64,000 bases of DNA, from contig CAZHTS010000013.1 of the NCBI GenBank assembly GCA_964535315.1, positions 12,731 to 76,730 on the forward strand, given 5' to 3'. The stretch comes from CAZHTS01 sp964535315 (GTDB lineage Bacteria; Chloroflexota; Anaerolineae; Anaerolineales; Anaerolineaceae). The stretch's first letter is position 1. Each line of letters begins with the position of its first letter. The notes beneath the pieces were generated by a model. It saw only the letters and a program-made list of their open reading frames with translations, had not been told where the DNA came from and did not search any database. The position numbers and the translations under genes were made by a program. Shown here piece after piece: positions 27,374-35,561 of this stretch.

Positions 27374-28390
27374 TCATTTATTTCGTCGCAGGAGCAGGCG
27401 CGCCAGTTCTTCTAGCGCCTGTCCGGCTTCATTCTTGCTTCGCGTGCGCTCCAACGCCTCCAACGCCTCGGCCGTCAGGCGGTCGGCCGTTTCCTGCGTA
27501 TACGCCTGGGCGCCCTCATCCGCCAGACACTGCGCCAGATACGCCACCTCGTCACCCTGGATTGGAGCCGGGTCGGCCCAACGGCGTGCAAAGGCCCCGC
27601 CGCGTTCGAGCGCATACAACACCGGCAGTGTCTTCTTACGGGTCAACAGGTCGCTTTCGGTCGATTTGCCCGTCAGAGCGCTATCGCCCCAGATGCCCAA
27701 CCAGTCGTCCTGAACCTGGAAGGCCAGCCCCAACGCCTCGCCGAACTGGCGAAACACATCCTGGCGCTCCTCGCCGGCTCCGCCGGCCAGCGCCCCAAGC
27801 CAGGAACAGGCGCCCAACAGGGCCGCTGTCTTCCCGCCCACCATCGGCCAATATGAAGCCAGCGGCAAACTGTTTTCAGCTTCATAATGAATGTCCAGAT
27901 ATTGGCCTTCGGTCAGACGAACACAGGTGCGGTTGAGAATCCATTCGGCCTGCAAGGCGCGCTCGGCCGCCAGAAAACGACGTTCATCCAGCATGGCCAG
28001 ATGCGCCAGGGTGAACATCAGGTCACCGGCGTTAATCGCCTGTGGCATCCCCCACTTGACCCACACCGTGGGACGCCCGCGCCGCAGCGAACTTTGGTCC
28101 TGGATGTCATCGTGGATCAACGAGAAGTTGTGCAGCAGTTCTACCGCCGCCGCCGCCGGCAACGCCACCCGCCAATCGGCGCCCACCGCAGCGCTGCACA
28201 GCAGCACCATCGCCGGGCGAATCCGCTTACCCTGCGCCTCAACACCGGCGCCCTCACCCTCCCAGCCCATGTGGTAGGTCAGCATGGCGCTAAAGCCGTC
28301 AAACCCCTGATCCATCTGTTGATAAACCACCCGGCGGAGTTCATCCTCAATCGCCGGCCGCATCGCTTGCAGAAAAGTTTGCAGAGTCAT
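27374..28390 (-). CDS. Polyprenyl diphosphate synthase (short-chain, trans)
   Basis: A 338-residue isoprenyl diphosphate synthase. GKRIRPAMVLL binds the diphosphate, the first Asp-rich motif is LIHDDIQDQSSLRRG, and the second is FQVQDDWLGIWGD. It condenses allylic diphosphates with isopentenyl diphosphate. Chain length (C15 or C20) cannot be set with certainty. It lies 13 nt after fni, which supplies and balances its substrates, so they form an operon. The length fits the GGPP/FPP synthase group. Confidence 0.92.
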   Translation of the reverse strand: MTLQTFLQAMRPAIEDELRRVVYQQMDQGFDGFSAMLTYHMGWEGEGAGVEAQGKRIRPAMVLLCSAAVGADWRVALPAAAAVELLHNFSLIHDDIQDQSSLRRGRPTVWVKWGMPQAINAGDLMFTLAHLAMLDERRFLAAERALQAEWILNRTCVRLTEGQYLDIHYEAENSLPLASYWPMVGGKTAALLGACSWLGALAGGAGEERQDVFRQFGEALGLAFQVQDDWLGIWGDSALTGKSTESDLLTRKKTLPVLYALERGGAFARRWADPAPIQGDEVAYLAQCLADEGAQAYTQETADRLTAEALEALERTRSKNEAGQALEELARLLLRRNK

Positions 28391-28403
28391 CGTCGTTTTA
28401 TCC

Positions 28404-29435
28404 TCAGGAAATTTTGACCAGGGGAGCCTGGCTCAACTGTTGTAGATTGGCCGCGCCAACGGCAAACATGGCAATCTGCAATTCGCGGCGGATCTCATCC
28501 AACGTGGCAAGGGTGGCCTCCAACGACTGCACCGCCGCTTTCAAGAACGGTCCGGCCATGCCCGCCAGGGTGGCGCCCAGGGCAATACACTTGGCCACAT
28601 CAATGCCGTCTCGGAGGCCGCCCGAGGCAAACAGCGGCAGGCCCACCGCACCGGCCCGCGCCACACGGAGCGATTCGCTGGTCGGGATACCCCAATCGCG
28701 AAAAGCCAGCGCCACGCGGCCCAGTCGTTCGTCCTGAATACGGTAGCGTTCCACCTGCGACCAGGAAGTGCCGCCCGCCCCGGCCACGTCGATGGCCGCC
28801 ACACCGGCCGAAGCCAGCATACGGGCAGTACGCTCTGAGATGCCCCACCCCACTTCCTTAACCACCACCGGCACCTCCAACGCGTGACACACCTGCTCGA
28901 TCCTGGCTAACAGGCCGGCAAAACGGGTGTCCCCTTCCGGCTGAACCGCCTCCTGTAAGGCGTTCAAATGCAAAATCAAGGCATCCGCCTGGATCATCTC
29001 CACCGCCCGGCGGCAATGCTCGACCGTGTAGGCATAATTTAGCTGTACCGCGCCCAGGTTGGCAAACAATAATACATCCGGCGCCACGCGGCGCACCTGA
29101 AAGGTCTCCACCAGTTCCGGCCGCTCCAGACCGGCGCGCTGCGAGCCCAGCCCCATGGCCACCCCGGCCTGCTGGGCAGCCTGCGCCAGAATGGCATTGA
29201 TGGCCGCCGCCTGTGGTGTTCCACCGGTCATCGACGAAATGAGCAGCGGCGCCCGCAACTGCCTGCCAAACAATGAAAGCGACAGGTCAATATCGTCGAA
29301 ATTTACCTCCGGCAACGCCTCATGGACAAAACGGTAGTTCTCCAACCCGGTGGTCAGGGTCGAACGCACGTCCTCCTCCAGATTAATCCGGATATGGTCC
29401 GCCTTACGCGTGGTCAATTGTGAGTTATCCGGCAT
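28404..29435 (-). CDS. fni: Type 2 isopentenyl-diphosphate delta-isomerase
   Basis: FMN/NAD(P)H-dependent TIM barrel interconverting IPP and DMAPP. The 343-residue protein begins RKADHIRINLEEDV, has LLISSMTGGTPQAA, GLGSQRAGLE, LHLNALQEAVQPEGDTRF, VVKEVGWGIS, IDVAGAGGTSWSQVE and FASGGLRDGIDVAK, which together cover the FMN and substrate sites. AAAGGAG precedes the ATG. It is the first gene of a two-gene isoprenoid operon. Confidence 0.95.
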   Translation of the reverse strand: MPDNSQLTTRKADHIRINLEEDVRSTLTTGLENYRFVHEALPEVNFDDIDLSLSLFGRQLRAPLLISSMTGGTPQAAAINAILAQAAQQAGVAMGLGSQRAGLERPELVETFQVRRVAPDVLLFANLGAVQLNYAYTVEHCRRAVEMIQADALILHLNALQEAVQPEGDTRFAGLLARIEQVCHALEVPVVVKEVGWGISERTARMLASAGVAAIDVAGAGGTSWSQVERYRIQDERLGRVALAFRDWGIPTSESLRVARAGAVGLPLFASGGLRDGIDVAKCIALGATLAGMAGPFLKAAVQSLEATLATLDEIRRELQIAMFAVGAANLQQLSQAPLVKIS

Positions 29436-29475
29436 GCAAGCTCTCCTTTTCGGGATCAGGGCTGCTGTTCACTGG

Positions 29476-29481
29476 AGTATA
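29476..29481 (-). promoter_or_regulatory. Extended -10 promoter of the fni operon
   Basis: Minus-strand TGGTATACT (TATACT at 29481-29476), about 40 nt upstream of fni, with a weak TTCGCA 18 nt further up. Divergent from the acyl carrier protein promoter 40 bp away. Confidence 0.5.
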
Positions 29482-29521
29482 CCAAAATTAACCGGGCAAT
29501 GCGAAACCCGGAGAGATTTAC

Positions 29522-29549
29522 TTGACAGATTGAGCAGGCAAGTTACAAT
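29522..29549 (+). promoter_or_regulatory. Promoter of the acyl carrier protein gene
   Basis: TTGACA (29522-29527), 16-bp spacer, TACAAT (29544-29549). The ATG is at 29592 with AGGAGA at 29580-29585, leaving a leader of about 35 nt. Confidence 0.75.
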
Positions 29550-29591
29550 TCAATCATTGGTGAGATTTTATTCTATTCAGGAGAGCCCCCT

Positions 29592-29825
29592 ATGAGCGAT
29601 ACCCTAAGCGATGTGAAGGCCGTCATTGCCGAGGTCATGAAGATCGACGCCAGTGAAATAACCGCCGAAAGCCGCTTCATTGAAGATTTGAAGGCCGATT
29701 CGATGGATCAATTTTTCCTGATCGATGGTTTTTGCGAAAAATTTGGCATCGCCATCGGCGACGACGACGCCCGCCAGATTAAAACCGTGGCGGATGTCGT
29801 CAAATACGTTGACAGCCACAAATAA
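29592..29825 (+). CDS. acpP: Acyl carrier protein
   Basis: A 77-residue acidic four-helix carrier protein. The phosphopantetheine serine is in LKADSMDQFFLIDGF, where the usual DSL is DSM; Met is a conservative change and modification should still occur. The rest (VKAVIAEVMKIDASEITAES, TVADVVKYVDSH) is typical. It has its own promoter and terminator and no fatty acid synthesis gene beside it. It may serve general lipid synthesis or a special pathway. Confidence 0.9.
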   Translation: MSDTLSDVKAVIAEVMKIDASEITAESRFIEDLKADSMDQFFLIDGFCEKFGIAIGDDDARQIKTVADVVKYVDSHK

Positions 29826-29853
29826 CCCCTCTTAGCGCTCAATGATAAGAACA

Positions 29854-29888
29854 AAACAGGTTGGGAAACTGGATCACCCAACCTGTTT
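29854..29888. terminator. Bidirectional terminator between acpP and sucD
   Basis: A 12-bp inverted repeat (AAACAGGTTGGG at 29854-29865 with complement 29877-29888) with an 11-nt loop. T tracts are present on both strands, so it can end both converging transcripts. Confidence 0.9.
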
Positions 29889-29916
29889 TTCTTTATGAAT
29901 TCTGTTAGCTGAACGC

Positions 29917-30786
29917 TCAGCGGCTCAACAAATCCGGGATTTCTTCGGGGTGGCGCGCCACGCGCACGCCGGCCGCCTGCAAGGCGCTGACCTTATCGCT
30001 GGCCAGGCCCGAACCGCCCTCAATGATCGCCCCGGCATGCCCCATGCGCTTACCCGATGGAGCGGTCTGACCGGCAATGAACGCCACCACCGGCTTGGTC
30101 ATGCGCCGGGCAATAAAATCGGCGGCGTTTTCTTCGTCGCTTCCACCAATCTCACCGATCAACACCACCTGGTCGGTATGCGGGTCGGCCTCGAATAATT
30201 CCAACACATCCAGAAAAGAAGTACCCGCAATCGGATCGCCGCCAATGCCCACGCACGTACTGGCGCCCAGGCCCACCCGTTTTAAGGCATACAGCACCTC
30301 ATACGTCAGCGTACCCGAGCGCGACACCACCCCCACGTTGCCCGGCATGGCGATATCACCGGGGATGATGCCAACCTTGGCTTCGCCGGGTGTCAGCAGG
30401 CCGGGGCAATTGGGCCCAATCAGGCGTACCCCCTTATGATCCAGATAATCGCGCACACGCAGCATATCCGCCACCGGGACGCCTTCAGTGATGCACACAA
30501 TTAATGGAATGCCGGCGTCGGCGGCCTCAAAAATGGCGTCGGCGGCAAAACGTGAGGGCACGAAAATAACGCTGGTGTTGGCGCCGGTCGTTTCGGCCGC
30601 CACACGCACCGAATCAAACACCGGCACTTTGCCGTCCAGCACCCACTCGCCGCCGCGCCCGGGGGTCACCCCCGCCACCAACGTGGTCGGGTTGTAATGA
30701 TACATCGCCTGGGTGTGAAAAGAACCCTCATGGCCGGTCACGCCCTGTACCAGGATGCGGGTGCTTCGATTGATCAAGATGCTCAT
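29917..30786 (-). CDS. sucD: Succinyl-CoA synthetase alpha subunit
   Basis: The 289-residue alpha subunit. It has QGVTGHEGSFHTQAM for CoA binding, IGPNCPGLLTPGEAKVGI, and the phosphorylated histidine in GKRMGHAGAII. With SucC it forms ATP (or GTP) from succinyl-CoA in the citric acid cycle. The start overlaps the end of sucC by 4 nt. Related CoA ligases such as malyl-CoA synthetase cannot be fully excluded. Confidence 0.95.
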   Translation of the reverse strand: MSILINRSTRILVQGVTGHEGSFHTQAMYHYNPTTLVAGVTPGRGGEWVLDGKVPVFDSVRVAAETTGANTSVIFVPSRFAADAIFEAADAGIPLIVCITEGVPVADMLRVRDYLDHKGVRLIGPNCPGLLTPGEAKVGIIPGDIAMPGNVGVVSRSGTLTYEVLYALKRVGLGASTCVGIGGDPIAGTSFLDVLELFEADPHTDQVVLIGEIGGSDEENAADFIARRMTKPVVAFIAGQTAPSGKRMGHAGAIIEGGSGLASDKVSALQAAGVRVARHPEEIPDLLSR

Positions 30787-31922
30787 TGTGCGCCTCCTGC
30801 CGCCTCGACCGCTTTTTGGGCCGCATCCACCAGTGTCTCAGCGGTGGACATATGTGCATCGGCCAGCAAACGTAAGCCCTCGGCCGCATTGGTACCCACC
30901 AGCCGGATCACCATCGGCACTCTGGGCTTCACCTCTCCCATCGCGGTGAGGATGCCACGCGCCACCTCGTCGCAGCGTGTAATCCCGCCAAAGATATTGA
31001 TCAACACGGCCTTGACGCTGTTATCAGAAAGAATGATGCGAAAGGCAGCCGCCACCTTTTCGGCGCTGGCGCCGCCGCCGATGTCCAGAAAATTGGCAGG
31101 CTCGCCGCCGCACAATTTGATGATGTCCATCGTCGCCATCGCCAGCCCGGCGCCGTTGACCATACAGCCAATCTGGCCGTCCAGCTTGATGTACGACAGG
31201 CCATATTTCCGCGCTTCGATCTCTGCCGGCGCCTCCACGTCCATGTCGCGCACATCCGCCAGGTCGGGATGACGAAACAGGGCGTTGTCATCCACCACCA
31301 TCTTACCGTCCAGGGCAATCAGGTGTTGGTCGGCGGTAATCACCAGTGGGTTGATCTCCGCCAGGGTGGCATCGGTCTCCTGATAGGCGCGCCACAGTCC
31401 ATGAGCAATGCTCATGAACGGCCGCCACAACGACCGCGGCAAATCAATGCCCGCCACGACATCCCGCGCCTGATAATCCTGCAATCCCAGCAGCGGGTTG
31501 ACGTGCATCTTGATGATCTTCTCCGGAGTGTTCCGGGCGATTTCCTCAATATCCACGCCGCCCACCGCTGAAGCCATGATGACCGGCCTGCGCATCGAAC
31601 GATCGTTGGTAATCCCAAGATAAAGTTCTTTGGAAATGCTGACGGCCTCGTCGATCAGCACCCGGCGCACCGGCAACCCCTTGATCTCCATGCCAAGGAT
31701 GAGTGTCGCCTGTTCTTCGGCCTCCTTTGGGCTCTTCGCCAGGCGGATTCCTCCCGCCTTGCCCCGCCCACCGACCAATACCTGCGCTTTGACCACCACC
31801 CGCCCGCCCAATTCTTCGGCGATCGTCTTGGCCTCGCTGGCGCTGCTGGCCACCCGCCCCTTCGGGATGGGAACGCCATATTTTGCAAAAATCTGTTTTG
31901 CCTGATACTCGTGGAGTTTCAT
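30783..31922 (-). CDS. sucC: Succinyl-CoA synthetase beta subunit (ADP-forming type)
   Basis: The 379-residue beta subunit begins MKLHEYQAKQIFAKYGVPIP and has an ATP-grasp domain with VVKAQVLVGGRGKAGGI, then LAEINPLVI and a C-terminal CoA-ligase domain with VNGAGLAMATMDIIKL, GGEPANFLDIGGGAS and INIFGGITRCDEVA. It binds nucleotide and succinate. Upstream gene of sucCD with its own promoter. Confidence 0.96.
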   Translation of the reverse strand: MKLHEYQAKQIFAKYGVPIPKGRVASSASEAKTIAEELGGRVVVKAQVLVGGRGKAGGIRLAKSPKEAEEQATLILGMEIKGLPVRRVLIDEAVSISKELYLGITNDRSMRRPVIMASAVGGVDIEEIARNTPEKIIKMHVNPLLGLQDYQARDVVAGIDLPRSLWRPFMSIAHGLWRAYQETDATLAEINPLVITADQHLIALDGKMVVDDNALFRHPDLADVRDMDVEAPAEIEARKYGLSYIKLDGQIGCMVNGAGLAMATMDIIKLCGGEPANFLDIGGGASAEKVAAAFRIILSDNSVKAVLINIFGGITRCDEVARGILTAMGEVKPRVPMVIRLVGTNAAEGLRLLADAHMSTAETLVDAAQKAVEAAGGAQ

Positions 31923-31964
31923 CCGCTCCCGTCCGCTGAGAGATATAAGCCCTGCACCAATTTG

Positions 31965-31970
31965 ATTATA
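31965..31970 (-). promoter_or_regulatory. Extended -10 promoter of sucCD
   Basis: Minus-strand TGATATAAT (TATAAT at 31970-31965), 42 nt upstream of the sucC ATG; no good -35. The remaining gap up to 32093 holds only GC-rich inverted repeats (GGGTCC/GGACCC near 32026-32040) with no gene. Confidence 0.5.
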
Positions 31971-32093
31971 TCATCGACCGTTTAACAGCGGATCCGCCGG
32001 CCCCAGCAGGTATACTTCTCCCGCCGGGTCCGGCGGACCCGAGTACGTTTATTGCGTAGAAAAGCAGCGCCTTCCTCACGCCCTATCGGTCGA

Positions 32094-33146
32094 CTATCCT
32101 TTCAGGAAAGCTTCCAGCGCCTCACGGCTGATGCGATAGGCGTTGCCAATCTTGCGCGCCTTGAGATCACCGGCCTGAATGGCCGCGATCACGTCTTCTT
32201 CCGACACGCGCAGCACCGCCGCCGCCTCACTGGGGGTCATGATGTCTGTCATGCCGTTAGTTGCAGCCGGAGCTTTTGGCGTGCCGGCCGCCTGCTGCCC
32301 CACGCCAACCCCCTGCATGGACTGCGAGATGACATTCCCCAAACCAATCCCGGCGCCGATCCCGGCCGTCAGGCCAGCCCCGCCGCTGGGGTTCTGCGCC
32401 GCCTCGCGCAATGCATCCGCCGCCTGCAGTTGGGTGTAGGTCTGCATGTCCAGCATCCCCATGGCGCGTAGTTCCTCGGCCGACTTCTCGGAAGGCTTGA
32501 GATTGCCGATGTAGAAAGTCTTGAGCGTCAACCCGATGGCCGCAAAATCATCCTGGGCCTTGGCGCGCACCCCGGCGCCCAACTCCTCAGTCAGACCGAT
32601 CAATTCAACCACGCTGTGTTTGGCAGCCGTCTCGCCCAGCAGGTCCTGGAGCTTGGAAAGCAGCATGGTGCGCAGGCGGTTCTCGATGTCCGAGGTGCGA
32701 TAAATACCCTGTGCGCCGCAGATCTGCGTGACGAACTGCTGCGGATCGCTGACCTGGAAACTGTAGCTGCCAAAGCCCTGTAACAAAGCCACACCCAGCC
32801 CCATCCCTGGGTTGCGCACGATGATCGGCTGTGGGGTGCCCCACTTGCGGTCGGCAAACTCGCGCAAGGAGACATAATACACTTCCGCGGTAAAGGGGGT
32901 GCGGTCATTGAACGCCTGACCGATAAAATCAATTACTTTCGGAATGTTGGCGGTCACGATCGTGTGACGCCCGGCGCCAAAAACATCCAACGCCCGCCCA
33001 TCGCGGAAAAACACGGCGCGTTGTGACTCGCGCACGATCACCTGCGAGCCCATGCGCAAATCTGCCACGCCGGCCTCCGGGAAACGATGCACGATCTCAT
33101 CCAACATCTCGCTGGGATATTCAACAACATCAAAGATTCTAGCCAT
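32094..33146 (-). CDS. SPFH-domain protein with C-terminal excisionase-like helix-turn-helix
   Basis: A 350-residue protein. The first 220 or so residues form an SPFH (band 7) domain of the virion-core/YdjI group: VRESQRAVFFRDGRALDVFGAGRH-like sequence, then GTPQPIIVRNPG and FGSYSFQVSDPQQFV. A Gly/Ala-rich linker follows. The last 50 residues (MTPSEAAAVLRVSEEDVIAAI...KARKIGNAYRIS) match small MerR/excisionase DNA-binding domains. No membrane helix is seen. ATG 33146 has GAGGAG 7 nt upstream. It lies 42 nt after the small gene upstream, likely co-transcribed. Role unknown; membrane stress or phage-related functions are suggested for relatives. Confidence 0.8.
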   Translation of the reverse strand: MARIFDVVEYPSEMLDEIVHRFPEAGVADLRMGSQVIVRESQRAVFFRDGRALDVFGAGRHTIVTANIPKVIDFIGQAFNDRTPFTAEVYYVSLREFADRKWGTPQPIIVRNPGMGLGVALLQGFGSYSFQVSDPQQFVTQICGAQGIYRTSDIENRLRTMLLSKLQDLLGETAAKHSVVELIGLTEELGAGVRAKAQDDFAAIGLTLKTFYIGNLKPSEKSAEELRAMGMLDMQTYTQLQAADALREAAQNPSGGAGLTAGIGAGIGLGNVISQSMQGVGVGQQAAGTPKAPAATNGMTDIMTPSEAAAVLRVSEEDVIAAIQAGDLKARKIGNAYRISREALEAFLKG

Positions 33147-33188
33147 CTTCACGCTCCTCAAGAATGACTACCCGAATAACCTGCCTGA

Positions 33189-33722
33189 TTACTGCGAGGC
33201 ACTGGCCACGCCGCCAATCATCACTTCCGACCGCTTGTTGAACGCTTCTACATACTTCTGCGCCAACGAGGTCACATTGCGGATCGCCGCCGGCAGTCCA
33301 TCGCTGCCCAACGAGGCTTCCACGTTATCAATCGCCCGGCCCAGTTCGTCCACCCCGTTCAACAGGGCCAGATCGTACTGATAAACCTGGGCCAGTTCTT
33401 CTTCGTTGATCTTTACTGCATCAAAGAAACCTGCGTAGCCATAAGAAGCCGTGCGCACGCGATCGATAAACTGGCGCAGCTTGATCGCCGCGGCCTCGAG
33501 ATCATCCACATACAGGATGCCGCCCTGGCTGATCAAATCTCGTTGCAACCCCGAAATACGCTTCCACTGCTCTTCGTAACGGTTGGCAATGGCATCACGA
33601 ACGATCTTATCCGCGTTGCGCCGGTTTGCACGCTCGATATAGCCGCTGAACCCGGGGATTTTACTCAACAACTTGGAAAAGATATCCTGGTCACCCGTTA
33701 CACGATCGAACAGATCACTCAT
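33189..33722 (-). CDS. Conserved hypothetical protein, partner of the SPFH gene
   Basis: A 177-residue, mainly helical, soluble protein with no signal peptide or membrane helix. It begins MSDLFDRVTGDQDIFSKLL and has long amphipathic helices (RANRRNADKIVRDAIANRY, EEELAQVYQYDLALL) that could form coiled coils. No known domain recognised. ATG 33722 is set by GGAGG 7 nt upstream. It shares a transcript with the downstream SPFH-HTH gene, so a physical partnership is a reasonable guess. Confidence 0.7.
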   Translation of the reverse strand: MSDLFDRVTGDQDIFSKLLSKIPGFSGYIERANRRNADKIVRDAIANRYEEQWKRISGLQRDLISQGGILYVDDLEAAAIKLRQFIDRVRTASYGYAGFFDAVKINEEELAQVYQYDLALLNGVDELGRAIDNVEASLGSDGLPAAIRNVTSLAQKYVEAFNKRSEVMIGGVASASQ

Positions 33723-33789
33723 CTTGTTTCCTCCGTTTGACATTGAGAACGAAACTGACGATTCCGTTTATCTCCTCAGCCTGAAGTAC

Positions 33790-33818
33790 ATTATAGCCTG
33801 AATCGAATTTCAAAACAA
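33790..33818 (-). promoter_or_regulatory. Promoter of the SPFH gene pair
   Basis: Minus-strand TTGTTT (33818-33813), 17-bp spacer, TATAAT (33795-33790), about 68 nt before the ATG at 33722. Confidence 0.5.
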
Positions 33819-33908
33819 TATACGCAAGAGGGCTTTGGCGGTCGCGCCGCCGTCCTGGGGATCACTTTTAACGCAAAGCGATTGTAAGGTTCCTGTAATG
33901 TTTTTCTA

Positions 33909-33936
33909 TTGCAATTCCCCTCATTATCCATATAAT
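33909..33936 (+). promoter_or_regulatory. Promoter of the Flp pilin gene
   Basis: TTGCAA (33909-33914), 16-bp spacer, perfect TATAAT (33931-33936). The pilin ATG is at 33990 with a strong GAGAGGAGGTG ribosome site, in line with a highly expressed structural protein. Confidence 0.72.
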
Positions 33937-33989
33937 AAGTATAGGTCAGTCAATCGACCGCATTCTTGAGCAGAGAGGAGGTGAAAACC

Positions 33990-34136
33990 ATGTTATTCGC
34001 TCCGAAAGAAAAAGGCCAGGGCTTGGTAGAGTATGCGTTGATTCTTGTTTTGGTGGCCGTTGTCGTGATTGTTATTCTCGCCCTCTTAGGCCCCGCGATC
34101 GGCAAGATCTTCTCGAACATCGTGCAGGGTGTCTAA
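33990..34136 (+). CDS. flp: Flp-type pilin
   Basis: A 48-residue class IVb pilin. A short basic leader (MLFAPKEKGQ) is followed by GLVEYALILVLVAVVVIVIL, the Flp signature with Glu5 of the mature form and a single hydrophobic helix, then a short tail ending GKIFSNIVQGV. Cleavage by a prepilin peptidase is expected near the GQ/GL positions; no peptidase gene is in the window. It has its own promoter, a near-perfect ribosome site and its own terminator, so it can be made in excess over the Tad machinery encoded next. Confidence 0.93.
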   Translation: MLFAPKEKGQGLVEYALILVLVAVVVIVILALLGPAIGKIFSNIVQGV

Positions 34137-34173
34137 TCCAATAAGCCGCAAGGCTTTTCCGATCTAGATGAGC

Positions 34174-34200
34174 AAGAAGGCCTCGTTTCGGGGCCTTCTT
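34174..34200 (+). terminator. Terminator after the Flp pilin gene
   Basis: A 12-bp stem with one G-U pair (AAGAAGGCCTCG at 34174-34185, 34189-34200) and a TTT loop, ending in CTTCTTTG. It separates pilin from cpaB transcription, although partial read-through is likely. Confidence 0.75.
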
Positions 34201-34296
34201 TGCATATCTCGCCCATTTTTTCAAAAAATTTCGACAAAATAGACCCACCTTTCATAATCATAAGGTCTAATTAGCCACATGGTTTTATTTTTGCCG

Positions 34297-34302
34297 TATA
34301 AT
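34297..34302 (+). promoter_or_regulatory. Possible -10 box upstream of cpaB
   Basis: A TATAAT lies 55 nt upstream of the cpaB ATG, without a convincing -35. It could start the cpaB-tadC transcript independently of the pilin. Confidence 0.35.
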
Positions 34303-34357
34303 TAGAATAAGTATTCAAGATTTCGAATCGGGTCAAGCAAATCTCAGGAGGCATTTT

Positions 34358-35521
34358 ATGGCCGATGGTAAACGCCGTCGTAGTGGACGCATCTTCATCG
34401 TTGTTGCATTGATCTTGATTCTGTTGGTCGTCTTAGGGTTTGTGTTGTCGCAGCTGGCCAGCGGGATCATTGGCGCATTACCCATCCCTGGAGGACAACA
34501 ACAGGAAGCAGTCACACTCCCCACCCCTACCGCTCCCCCCATTGAGATTGCCATCCTTACACAAAATGTGGAACGCGGTAAAACGATCACCGAAGAAATG
34601 ATCGTGATGGTGCCTTATCCTTCCAATCAACCTTCACAAGGGCTGTTCATCCTCGATAAAAAAGAAGCGATCGGTAAAAAACCGCTGGTTTCGCTGCGCG
34701 CCCACATGCCCCTGACCAAAGACCTGCTGACCGAAGGGGACGTCGGTTCAGACGCGTCCTTCCTCATCCCCAAAGGCAAGGTGGCGATTGCCATCCCCAT
34801 CACCCGCCTGACTTCGGTGGCTTACGCCCCGCAAAACGGCGATCACATCAGCATCCTGGCCTCGCTCTACCTGGTCGACCTCGACCCGAGCTTCCAGAGC
34901 AAATTGCCCAACTATACCGCCAAGGTGACCATCCCCGGGCCGACGGGCGAAGATGGCGCAGTCACGTCCGCCGCCAGCGAGGTCATTTCTGGCGGGGCGA
35001 CTTCGACACAGGGACGCGGCGAGGTGGACTCGGTGCTCAATCAGCCCATCTACGCATTGCCGTCCGAAGCGCAGCGCCCCCGCCTGGTCAGCCAGACGCT
35101 GATCTACGACGCCACCGTTTTGCGGGTGGGCGACTTCAACACCGAGCCGGTCCCGGCCGCCTCTACCGACCTGGCCCAACCCGCCCCCCCTCCAGCGCAG
35201 GGTGAAGCCACCCCCACCCCGGCCCCCGACAAAACCAAGCCGGACGTCATTACTCTGATCGTCGACCCACAGGATGCCGTCACGCTCAACTTCCTGATGT
35301 TGGCCAAGGCGCAACTCAACATGGTTCTGCGCAGCGCCGGTGATACCCCCGAAAACGCCAAGGTCACCGAAGCGGTCACCTTGCAATTCTTGATGGATCG
35401 CTATAAAATCCCCCTGCCCGCCAAGCAACCGTACGGATGGGAGCCGCGCATCGATACGCTCAATTACCCGCAGCTGACCAACGATCCGCCCGCCCCTGCG
35501 AGCGGCGCCCCCGCCCAGTAA
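34358..35521 (+). CDS. cpaB: Flp pilus assembly protein CpaB/RcpC
   Basis: A 387-residue protein with a basic N-terminus, one membrane helix (about 12-34) and an extracytoplasmic SAF-type domain starting AILTQNVERGKTITEEMI. RAHMPLTKDLLTEGDV and IPKGKVAIAIPITRLTSVAYAPQNGD follow, the usual CpaB order. The tail is Pro/Ala-rich. AGGAGG is close to the ATG. In Gram-negatives CpaB works at the periplasm; here it probably acts at the outer face of the membrane. It is followed by the other tad genes at 20-40 nt spacing. Confidence 0.88.
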   Translation: MADGKRRRSGRIFIVVALILILLVVLGFVLSQLASGIIGALPIPGGQQQEAVTLPTPTAPPIEIAILTQNVERGKTITEEMIVMVPYPSNQPSQGLFILDKKEAIGKKPLVSLRAHMPLTKDLLTEGDVGSDASFLIPKGKVAIAIPITRLTSVAYAPQNGDHISILASLYLVDLDPSFQSKLPNYTAKVTIPGPTGEDGAVTSAASEVISGGATSTQGRGEVDSVLNQPIYALPSEAQRPRLVSQTLIYDATVLRVGDFNTEPVPAASTDLAQPAPPPAQGEATPTPAPDKTKPDVITLIVDPQDAVTLNFLMLAKAQLNMVLRSAGDTPENAKVTEAVTLQFLMDRYKIPLPAKQPYGWEPRIDTLNYPQLTNDPPAPASGAPAQ

Positions 35522-35561
35522 CCTTGAACTCGTCACAAACCGACTTTTACAGGGAGTATCT

